This document shows, piece after piece, positions 33,673-43,910 of a stretch of DNA of 64,000 bases. The stretch comes from Eupeodes corollae. Taxonomy: Eukaryota > Arthropoda > Insecta > Diptera > Syrphidae. The stretch is taken from assembly GCF_945859685.1 (NCBI RefSeq), contig NC_079149.1, positions 6,917,118 through 6,981,117 on the forward strand. Reading direction: 5' to 3'. The notes beneath the pieces are model-generated. The model ran no database searches and had not been told where the DNA came from. It saw only the letters and a program-made list of their open reading frames with translations. Position 1 is the stretch's first letter. Each line of letters starts with the position of its first letter. The translations under genes were made by a program, and so were the position numbers.

Positions 33673-35633
33673 ATAGGTATTATAGGAAAATAATATGAAC
33701 AAATAATTATATTAGAGTGATTATTTGTAATCACAGTTTTATGTAATGAGTACATTTCATTTTTTCAACCCATAAGCTAGCGATCTCAAGTTTTACTGAT
33801 TCCTGATGTACTTATCACAGACAAACCATTTGTGTTATAATATGAGTCCACAAATTCTTTTCTGGCTACAGTAATTATTTGTACAGAAATCTATGACATG
33901 AGTAAACACATTTTTGTGCTGAGTCTCTATAAATTTTTCTTTCACTGTGAAAGACTTTCAAAAGAAAGAACGTATTTTTATACTGCAACAAAATGTTACT
34001 CATTTTTCTAAACTTAAACAATACAGATCCCTTGATAGTCAAAACCCTAAAAAAATTTGTATCCATATAATTTTTCAAAAGAATTAACCCTCATCTCAAA
34101 TTCTTCTAAAACGCAAATTTGACGAAAATATTTCCCTATAGCTTCTATCTCCAGAGTTTCATACTTTGAGTAACAACATCTCCCTAAAGGACATATACAA
34201 TACACATAGGAAAAAAACACATATCATACAAAACACATACATATATAATCATTGTCATTATCAGGATGAGGTTGTCTGTGCATTTAAATTTCACACATCA
34301 ATAAATTCAGCTCCACCCTGGATGATGGTAAGTGAAATGAAAAAAATTCGTAGACATAACAAAATCTATATATCAGAGGAGCCGCCACTTCCATTTTGCC
34401 TGGCATGGATCCATCAATAAAAATCAACCCTCATCCTTTTATATATATATTTTTCCTTAGGTCCTTACATCTAGATAGATTCTTTCTTATACTTTGTATA
34501 CGATGCATAAGAGGTGGCAGCATCAGCACCAGTAGTATGGTGGCGCCATTGCCAGACAAATCTCTAATCTATGTCATATCGTGAAAATTGGATGGGGCGA
34601 TGAAGTTTTGTAGACATTCCTAATTCTAATTCTATGAGCTGTCATTTCAGCCAATCTCTCCCTTGCTCCAGTAGTTGAAATTGTGGCACGGAATTGGGAT
34701 GCTCAAGTCTTTCCAGACAATTCTCCGAAATAACATAATTGCTCCGTCAACACTTCGTCTTTTTCTTCTTTTTGTCTTTATTCTTCCAACTGGGAGTGAA
34801 ACATAATAAAATAAAATATACCAAAAAGAATGAATGAATGAATACAAAAATAAAGTTGCACATACGCTACAGTGAACGTGCTCAATATAATATATTTATT
34901 TAATCACATAACCGGCTTTCTATTGACCAACGTTGACGACGACGGCAATCTACAGTGGGTTATTTTTATCTTTATTTGTGGCAATATCCCGGAGCTGGAA
35001 AAGAACATAATAATTTACCAAAACTTCATTTGTGCGATTGTTTTGAGCAACATGAAAAAAAAAAACATTATTATAGAAGGGGGTCTTTTGCTGGCTTTTA
35101 AGATGGAGCAAGTCTGTTTATAGGGTGAACTGAGATAAAACGCCACTTGAATTTTGAAAGTTTGCTTGCATTTGGAAGATGAATTTCTCGAATTTGTGGT
35201 TTAAGCATAAAATTATTAACATGGTGATATTAAATGTATATTAAGTAATACACAAGGCAGAAATACGCCGTGGGCACAAGTATCAAAGCATATTCTTTCA
35301 TTTCAAAATAGTGGCTTGAAAATTTCTTTCTTCAAAGAGTCACTTGGTATTTTTTTGGTATAAGGGAATGACTTAACATAGGTTGATTTTGCAATGAATC
35401 AATAGCTTGCTGTATGACAAGTTCCATTATATTATTCATTACGTTTAGCTGAATAATTGTTCGTAATACAAAATCCGTCAACATTGTGTGATAGCACCAT
35501 TTTGTAAGAAATTAGTCAAGTGATGCTGTCAGTGCTTATGTAAGCCGCATCAAATTGTCAATTTTAATGGATATAATATGATTCGTTATAGAATCCTGAT
35601 GGTTTCCTTAACCTAACTGAACGGAATTATAAA
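33673..35633. other. No gene recognised
   Basis: Unique-looking DNA. There is a donor-like site CTGGATGATG|gtaagt (about 34326, plus strand) but no convincing exon ahead of it. Confidence 0.4.
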
Positions 35634-37277
35634 AACACAGTTTAACATTTTCAACTGTCAAACCATAGATGAAAAACAGCTAAAAAATACCCTTTAAAAA
35701 GGTTTCCGGGGCCGTCTATTCTGGTGTTACACGATTCATGATAATTTTCCTAACCTTTATTGGAAAATAAACAAACCGAAATATATTATGATTTAGGTTG
35801 GCGGAACAATGTACCGCAAAATTCAACAAAACAAAACTATAAGAAAAACGAAATGATTTTAATTAACAACGGGTAGGTAGTCGACGCGCACAACTACTTA
35901 TTGAAAACAATTAACAAATGTCAAATTCCAAAAAGGTTGGTTTGTTAATTTTACCACCGACATCAAAAACAGTCACCCAGTAGCTCAGTTTGGGGTGGGT
36001 TTGGTAAAAGTTAGATTTTATTAATCGAACTACAATTTAAATTGATACAAAGAATAAAAAATGAAAGATAACAATTGGTTATGCAACAAAGGACACAAAG
36101 AAAGGTCACCTTGGGAAAGGTCCCGAAGAACAGAGAATTTTCTTTTTTGGTCGCGGTCCCGCAATCTCGGGGAACAAATTTATCGACCAAAAGTCTATGG
36201 GTTAAATTTTGGCTCTTTATAGGCAACCACAAATTACAAGCAAAGATAAAAAGTACAAAACTCACTCAACACTTAGCTTCCTTAGTTTAAGAAAATCGAT
36301 CCTGCCTCTTCCTTATCCTCTCTTCTCAATAACTTCTTCCTCCCAAATTGTATGTTTTTTTTGTATCAATTTTTAATCTTTTTACCACCCAACGCCCTAA
36401 CACGATTTTTCTTCTTTTCTTTTTCTTTTCTCAAAAATTGTTCAATACTTTTTTTTTCTTTCACGACCTCACTCTCCTTAACTTCTCTAAAAAGTGCCAT
36501 ATTCATGGCGAACTTCTCTCATCAAAGAGGCCACGTTATGATATGGTTTTCTCTTTCGGTCTAACGGCGACACATGGCTTTTTCGCTGGGGTGAATGCCG
36601 GTTTCAAAAACCAGTCAAACCTTTGTGATTTGAACACCAACCTTGGCTTAATGGACGAGTTCAGTTCTTATCCGTCGAATACAATTGGTGTAAAAAGTAA
36701 ACGAAAAATTTTGGAGTGTTCGCGAATAAAATCCCCCAGCCCAAACCGGCCCAGTTTAATAACTTAAGGAAAGTGTTCTGGTAATTAGGAACCTTAGCAT
36801 TTTCAACCAAGATTGAGAGGCAGGCTCTAAACCCTAAGACTTCCGTGCAGACAATTTTAGGGGAAGGGAAAAACACATCTCAAGGTTACCTTACCTAGTA
36901 TTTCGACACTTTAGGCTGGGCATTAAGCTTATCCTAGGTTGGTGTGCTAATTAGAGAAAGGATGCACACCATAGTTTTCTCCTTGTGTGGACCACCTGCC
37001 ACACACTCAATAAGGCCGTCTTTGTGACTCATTCGTTTCACAATTATGTATTTATGTAAATTTCAAAAGTTTGCTTTTCCAAAATACAATAAGAGCAGGG
37101 CACTAACTGATGGAAAGCAGGATTCTACTGAACACTTAAAATATTTTGGAACCGCAACGACGAAAGGAAGGTTAAAAAAAAGGAAAAAAGGATATGAGAT
37201 AGGCTAGTAAAACTTGTTGTGGTGAATTTAAACGCAACAAATTTTGTCAACACGGTTTAACATTCTTAACTGTCAAC
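35634..37277 (+). repeat. 1.6-kb segment bounded by ~30-base direct repeats
   Basis: ACACAGTTTAACATTTTCAA (35634 onward) and ACACGGTTTAACATTCTTAA (37248 onward), each continuing as CTGTCAA, are direct repeats with about four mismatches in 28. Between them are a less A+T-rich stretch (36080-36240, open on both strands) and a 139-codon plus-strand frame ending at 36767 with no recognised domain. It could be an unrecognised mobile element. The flanking words also resemble the 5' leader of the mariner relics here, so the pairing may be coincidental. Confidence 0.35.
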
Positions 37278-38020
37278 ATCTAAAAAAAACACGCTATGCA
37301 AATGAATGAACTGCACCACAATTGAAAGCATATAATTTATTAAAGAATGGAAAAAACAAAACATTGTTCTATATCTAAGAGGGGGAGGGGTTAATTCAAC
37401 AATTTTAAGTTTTTATTAAACTATTTCGTTACTGGCTATTTTCAAACTGATGGCGTCTGTACTTTCTTTAGCAAAAATAGTAAGTACAGGGAAGATATAA
37501 CATTTGATCTCACTTTGATAGCATTGGCTTCTATAAGCGTGTCGCTTTTTAAAGCTCTGACTGGATTTCCCTCTCAAAAGCTTTAAAAGCCTCAAAGCTT
37601 CTTTAATAAAAACCACTGAATAAGTTCTGTGCTTGAAATTGAGACTAATAATTGTAACTCTGTTTATATGAAGAAAACAACGGTTATTTTTTTCATCAAT
37701 TCTTTAAGGTACATATGTCAATGGCTAACTCATGTTTTTCTTGACGTATTGTAGTGAGGGTTCGTCAGGAGCCACTGCTTTGGAAAAAGCTCGTTTATAA
37801 GGCCTATGCTCACTATTTTTGTTGAACAGATTATGAATACTTATGTTTTTTTCTTAACCTAAGGTTTGGCAATATTTAAGAAATAAAATCCATTTATCTA
37901 TCAGCTGTCAAATCATTTTAACGAGTTAACGTCAAGAGGGACGCTACAACAGGGTCACCAAATGATGCCATGTATTTTGACGCTCTTTTGACATTTCTCT
38001 TCAGTAAGGTTTACCATTTC
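37278..38020. other. No gene recognised
   Basis: DNA to the left of mariner relic B. It includes the left member (37851-37890) of a 40-base direct repeat and a CAGCTGTCAA palindromic word near 37902. Confidence 0.4.
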
Positions 38021-39025
38021 ATGATGGAAAGATATACAAGCCAACAATGAGTCGAAATTATTAAAATTTACTACCAAAAGTCGGAGTCAGTGTTCTCAAC
38101 GTTAAGAGCGCTACGTCCAATTTATGGTCGTCATAATCGTCCTAGGAGATCAACAATTAAGTGTCTAGTGGAAAAAATTGAATACACAGGCACAGTACAA
38201 AATGTTCCCGTGCTAGTGAGACAAATAAGTTCCCAAAGCGTCGAGATTATTGCTGCCGCTGAGGTTTCAGTTGCAAAAAGCCCAAATATCTCTCTCACAC
38301 GTCGTTCTCAAGCGTTGGGAATCTCTGTGACGTCGTTGTGGTGAATTTTTCGAAAAGATCTTGGCATACATCCTTACAAGATTACATTGACTCAAGAACT
38401 GAAGCCCCTTAACCACCAGAAGCGTCGAATGTTCGTGAATTGGGCTCAGCAACAACTTGAAAACGATTCGGATTTTCGTCGAAAAATCATCTTCAGCAAA
38501 GAGGCTCATTTCTGGCTGAATGCCTTCGTCAAAATATGCGGTATTGGTCACGCAGCAATCCACACGTACACCATAAGTCATCAAAATTACGGTTTGGTGT
38601 GGTTTCTGGGCCGGCGGCGTCTTTTGGCCGTACTACTTTCGTGATGATCAAGACGGTCATTATACTATGAATGACGCCTAAATTGCAGCAGTATCGGGCA
38701 ATTAATATTTGAAAATCGTTGAAAATTGACTTCAGGGTCTGGATTTATGCAAGCGTGTCTGGATGGCCATGCAATAGACATCGAGTTCTATGCATAATGA
38801 CATCGCACGTACTTTTACATAAAGAGTTTCATTGATATCAAAAAACGTTTTTGTTTTATTGACAAAAAAAACTTTTGTAGCGATATTGCAGGATTGGAAA
38901 ACATTTTAGAAATCAAATCTTACATTTACTTTATATATTTTGTGATCAATAAACTCCTTAATTGCTGGCTTTTAAGTCCTTATATTTCTTACCTTTATGT
39001 TTGACTACATTTAAGAAATAAAATC
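37851..39025 (+). repeat. ~40-base direct repeat flanking mariner relic B
   Basis: 37851-37890 and 38986-39025 share TTCTTA...CCT...GTTTG and the exact core ATTTAAGAAATAAAATC, with about six differences. A CAGCTGTCAAAT word follows each copy. The right copy may be the 5' leader of another, otherwise lost, mariner. Confidence 0.6.
38021..38830 (+). mobile_element. Mariner relic B (rosa-like), N-terminal two thirds
   Basis: The start MMERYTSQQ, stop, VEIIKIYYQ begins at 38021. Then come LRALRPIYGRHNRPRRST (paired-like helix-turn-helix), NISLTRRSQALGISVTSLW, stop, and KDLGIHPYKITLTQELKP. The catalytic domain follows with IIFSKEAHFWL, where family members have SDEAHFW, so the first catalytic Asp is replaced by Lys. 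WCGFWAGGV and DDQDGHYTMNDA appear in shifted frames. The part with the second and third catalytic Asp is deleted, and the frame resumes in a C-terminal ENxLQGLDLCK-like text. Terminal inverted repeats were not identified. The element is inactive. Confidence 0.88.
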
Positions 39026-41487
39026 TTTCATACAGTTCGGGATATTTCTACCTTTCGTTAACTTTCAACTGTCAGCTGTCAAATTCACGATTGACAATAT
39101 TTTTAGAAACCAAATAACTTTTTGTTTTTATTCCATTGTCTGTATGATTTATACTTCTTATATTTTTCAGTAAAGTCTATTTTTCGTTCCACAAACACCC
39201 CACTGTGTCAGACTGTTTGTCTGTCAGTGCAAATTAAATTCGTAAGTGTGTCCATCGAACAGAACTATTTATTTTATTTTGACGTGCCGAAGCCTATTGG
39301 TTTAGGTCTTAGGTCATTGTACCAACCAACTTATAGCCCAGCATACAAAATACAAAATCGTGTGTTGCGCTTCACGGCGCAGCGTTTCTCTGTTTTATTT
39401 TATTTTTTGTTTTGGTAATTTGCTAAAATAAAGTTGTGGGTTGAAGATGGACAATATAAAAAAAAGGAAACATGTCACTCTAACGTAGATTAAACACTAT
39501 TAACTGACCAATGCACGGATGAACTTCCGGTCGGTGAACTCTTCTTCTTTTTTTATTTAGTTGAATTGAAATGAATGTTTGTGGGTTGCATGTTTTAGCA
39601 GTGTGGCGTGGCGTGGCATGGCGCGCGGTGACTTGGCGTGTCGATTTTACTAGAAGGCAATTGAACTCAAATTTGCGTTTGGAAAGTGTGCGACGAGCAA
39701 ATAATACAAACAAAAAACTTATGTGAATTGTGAACAAAGAGCAAACGGGAAAATCAAAATCAAACAGAACATGAAAATCACTTTTACGTGCTTAAAATGT
39801 CATTTGCTGGAAACGGAGAGAGAGACTCATGTGGGTGGCAGTGGCGGCTGCCAGTTGAATGTTGGCATAGTGATTAAACAATCAGAGCCACCCCGGAATG
39901 AATTATTTTATTTTATACATAGAAATTAGCTCTGACAGGTCTTTCATCCCACAATAATCAAGATCACAATCAAAACGTTGGTTGTTCCATTGGGATGGTA
40001 GGTAATCATTTTGAATTTCCATCCGCGCGGGCTCCGCAATCATCTGCTATATGAATTTATGTGTGATTTCGAGATGCGGTGGTTATCAGTTGCGGTGAAG
40101 GTCGTTTGCATTTGAAATTGCTATCAATGTTAATGTCATGTGTGTCTACCGTCTATTAGAGGTCTACACTGTTCGACTCCTCCAACAACGCACAGTAAAA
40201 TCAGATTAACAAATTGCATCGTTTTGAACGAGAACAATGCTACGATTTGTTTTTTGAAATTGCATTTAGTTTTGATTTATGTGGAGATTTAATATTCGAG
40301 ATTATAGGACCACATTCTACATTATAGAATAATAGTCACACATTAATATTGATTATATTGTGTTTCTATGTAGGAGGAAAATTCCATATTTATCACGAAG
40401 TAGCTATTTGTTTTTTGTTTGTTTTATTTAACAGAGATTTATTAGGTTTAACACATGAGCGAAGCTCGAGCACGCGAGTAATACATAAATAAATACGTTT
40501 TTTTTTTTTTTTTTTTTGAATAATGCCTCGGCAATCAGTCAAAAGAGAATTATGTCTCTAACTATGTTCTAGGTTCTTTGAATTCCGTTTATAAATAATT
40601 TGAGACAGAAACAAGAATTATTAAGACACTCATCGAGCTTTGTTTAAAATAGGGAACAAAGGTTGACTTCGATGATAAAGTCTCTGGAATAAGTAGAATT
40701 ATTTTGAAACCTGTGTTTTCTTTTAAACTTGCTGATACGAAACCACAACAAGAAATTTCAATAATTCACTTTATTGCAATAATTAACTTTAAAAAAGATG
40801 TGTACTTAGCAGATTGTTTTCTTAACCTAATTATGGTATTGTTTGCAGACAAAGAATTATCCCAAAGTCAATATAATTGTTTGTTTTAACACTTTTAACT
40901 CTTTAGTACCTTTTTGCAATGTTTTTGTATTTGTTTTATCTCGGTTGTGTAGACTTTATCAATTTCATTGTTTATTTTGAGTTTAAAAAGGCTCCCGGAA
41001 ATTGTGGAAAGTTCTTAATATAAAATTCTGTTCCAATCTTTTTTTTTTCTCGATTTTTCCTATAAATTTAGAACGTTTTTCATTGCACTGAAATTAAAGG
41101 TTAGATAAAAATTGGTTTTACAAAATATATTTGAAATTTAAATTATTCGATCTTATTTTTAATGTCTGCTTTATTTTCATTCTTATGGAGCAATACAACT
41201 CATACTTTTTTAAAAGGTTTAAGAACAAAGACAATTTTTTGAAATAAGTAACCATTATTAAGTTCTAAAATAGCAATGCCCAACAAATTTGATTATTAAA
41301 ATCAATTGTCCCTACTGTTGTGGTTCGAGATAAACAAGCTACCAAATTCCGAAAAGTCATGTCTTAGTCAGTATGTTTATAATTAAAAAATCATAAGTTG
41401 CTTAGATTTCACAAAACGGCTGTGGAGCGTTTTTGAGATGACGTCTCTTTTTTTTTAATTAATCGCTTCAAAAAATGTATTTGTCAG
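39026..41487. other. No gene recognised; possible transcribed leader near 39600-39930
   Basis: 39580-39740 is locally G+C-richer with repeated GTGGCGTGGC words. It is followed by A-rich CAAA-type sequence and a 68-codon plus-strand frame (39723-39929) without a known domain. It has the look of a fly 5' leader, but no splice site or conserved peptide supports it. A T-run lies at 40500-40517. Confidence 0.3.
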
Positions 41488-41489
41488 TA

Positions 41490-42775
41490 CAGGGTAAAAC
41501 ATGACAACTTTTTTTTGTTATAAATTTTTATTGAAAAACTGATACAGCATTTTCATAGCTCCCAAAAGCCTAATAAAATGGTTTGCTTTCAATGTTAAAA
41601 TAAAACATGATAACTTTTTTTTGCGTTAGTAATTGGATTATTAAAAATGAGTGATTGTGTTACTGGAAAAGGAATTTGAATGGTGCATCGGTACTATGTT
41701 TTGCGTCTGTCATTTCTGATAAAAGTAAATTTAGGATGTAGTTTTGCGGTACTCCCCCAAGTAAATGGACAATTATGAGGCTGGTGAAGATTTTTCCCGA
41801 ATCTGTAAGCATCGCACGAAGACGGTACCATCGAGATCTTGATGTTCGTGTCCAGGATCCAATCACCAATGTAGCATCAGCAATGCAGGCAAATCCAAGC
41901 GTTTCGACTTGAAACTTATGGGGGCAAATTGTAGTTAGCAAACGGTCATTACAGCGGATACTTCAAGATGACTTAAACATGTTTCCGTACAGAGTCCAAA
42001 TTACAAGCAAGTTAAACCATCAGGATTTTCCTGTTCTCGAGGAATTTTGCCGAAAAATGATGGCAATGGCAGAAGAAAAGAACTCATTGATTAATAATTG
42101 TTTGTTCATGTCTGATGAGACCCATTTTAACCTAAATGACAATATGTTAATAAACAAAACTGGTGTATATGGAGTGAATCGAATCCAGAAATACTCCATG
42201 AAACGGAACTGCACCCAGAACGAGTAACTATGTGGTGCGTAGTTTAATCAAGGAATATTTTTGGGCCATGATTCTTTGAAGAAAACGGTTTGCGAGTAAC
42301 TGTCAATGGTTACCTTTTTTTACGCAGAACTGCACCGAAAGCGTACCCCAGCAAGATGGAGCAACTGCACATATAGACAGACCAGTTGTGGCGGAGCTCC
42401 AACGAAAGTTCCCAAACACATTTATTTCCAGAAAGTCCACTTTTCGCTGGTCCCAAAGGTCACCTGACCTGACTGCACCAGTTATGACCAGTATGAGACT
42501 ATGTCAAGCAGGAGGTGTACAAAACGAAATCTAGGAATTTGACTGAATTAAAAAAGTCCATTAGGACAATAACTGAGGCGATCTCAACTTGAACCCTTCA
42601 GGCCGCAATGAACAATTCTTTGATAAGGTGCCGCATACGTGCGGGTGAGCGTGGAGGTCATTTGCGGTCTTATATAAATCATTTTAAAATAGAATATAAT
42701 TTTCTGTCTAATAAAAAAAAATGAAATACACTGATTACAAAAAAAAACTAGTAACACAACTGCTGCGTCACCCTG
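41490..42775 (+). mobile_element. Mariner relic C, full-length (1286 bases) but mutated
   Basis: The terminal repeats are CAGGGTAAAACATGAC (41490) and the complement CAGGGTGACGCAGCAG at the right end (42775), with TA on both sides (41488-41489, 42776-42777). Plus-strand transposase text: VSKRSLQRILQDDLNMFPYR (second helix-turn-helix, about 41935), then CLFMSDETHFNLND (first catalytic Asp, about 42112), LHPERVTMW in shifted frame, QQDGATAHIDRP (second Asp, about 42345) and RSPDLTAP (about 42450), where the expected third-Asp context is lost. The longest open part is 41979-42227. Frameshifts at several points inactivate it. Its relatives in flies belong to the same broad D,D-41-D group as the other relics, but the residues are a different lineage. 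Confidence 0.9.
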
Positions 42776-43031
42776 TATTAAAAAAAAAAATACTCAAAAA
42801 AGGATTCTTTTTTTTGGCCTCTCGTTACAACTCCCATACTGTGGACATTTTTAAGCAAGATTTTACAAAGTCGACTCTAGTTCCCCTAACTGTCACCGGT
42901 AACGTTTGGAAAGAATCACCAGCAAACATGACAATTCTTCCATCCATGATTTTGTTAGAGCTTTTTATATTTCTAAAAGTCCTATCTTAACATTAGCTCT
43001 ATGAATAATAGTTCATTTATCCCAAATTATA

Positions 43032-43908
43032 AAGGGTGATTTTTTAGCTAATATCTTTTTGGTACCACTAGTTAAAACAGCTGACGCACGTTTCGTTTTT
43101 GTTTCATTGTCAAACATCTTCAGTTTAGTCTTATAAATGAAACAACGCTTGCAAATAATTTAATTTTACTATCAAAATGCGTGCTCTGTTAAGAAAGTTC
43201 ATCGCGCGCTTCTTCCATGTTATGGTCAGTTGGTCAGTAAATAAGCAGAATTGTTGTTTTGGAGTGAATATCAGCCAGAAGCATTACAAAATATACCAAT
43301 GCATTCAGAAAAAGTCACAGTTTGATGAGGTTTATGTGCTGGTGGCATCATTGGACCGTACTTCTTCAAAGATGATGTCACTCATAACGTAACTGTGAGT
43401 GGTGAGCGCTACCGGGAGATCATATTCAACTTTTTTTGCCAAAAATGCAAGAGCTTGACTTGCACGACATGTGGTTTCAACAAGACAAGACATGCTACAC
43501 AGTACGCACAACAATGGACTTATTGAGAGGCGAGTTCGGGGAACATTTTATTTATGGTTCGGGACCGGTGAACATTTTATTTCATGTTCGGGACTGGCCG
43601 CCTAAATTGTGTGATTAAACGCCTTTAGACTATTTTTTGTGGGGCTATGTGAAAGCTCATGTTTAAACAGACAAGCCCGCTTCAATTGACGCATTGGAAG
43701 AAGAAAAGATTGAAGAACTTATTCGTAAGATACTGGCAGAAATGTTGGAAAGAGTATGCTAAAATTGGACTAATCGAGTGGACCATTTGAGGAGCAGTGA
43801 AGATCAACATTTGCATGAAATAATATTGAAATTAAGATTTCATGCATTTTGATGAATTGTATGTGTGTTTTTTTTTAGTTTCCTTTAACATTTTGAAAAA
43901 TCACTTTT
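43032..43908 (+). mobile_element. Mariner relic D (rosa-like) with 29-base duplication
   Basis: The ends AAGGGTGATTTTTTAGC (43032) and the complement AAAAGTGATTTTTCAAAATG (43908) are inverted repeats flanked by TA. Transposase text: MRALLRKF (43177), an internal deletion, SVNKQNCCFGVN (about 43232), VYVLVASLD in shifted frame, LDLHDMWFQQD (second catalytic Asp, about 43450), GSGPVN, WPPKLCD, stop, TPLDYFLWGYVKAHV (third Asp context, about 43620), and QHLHEIIL at the C-terminus. The first Asp block is lost. The sequence 43541-43569 is duplicated at 43570-43598, breaking the GPVNWPP motif. Confidence 0.9.
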
Positions 43909-43910
43909 TA

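Noticed and set aside
36348..36767. 139-codon gene
   Set aside because: It starts in a T-rich run read as Phe/Leu. Its second half is coding-like but unrecognised and lies in a suspected mobile element.
39723..39929. Small plus-strand protein gene
   Set aside because: 68 codons, no domain, no splice or conservation evidence. It could be a leader sequence.
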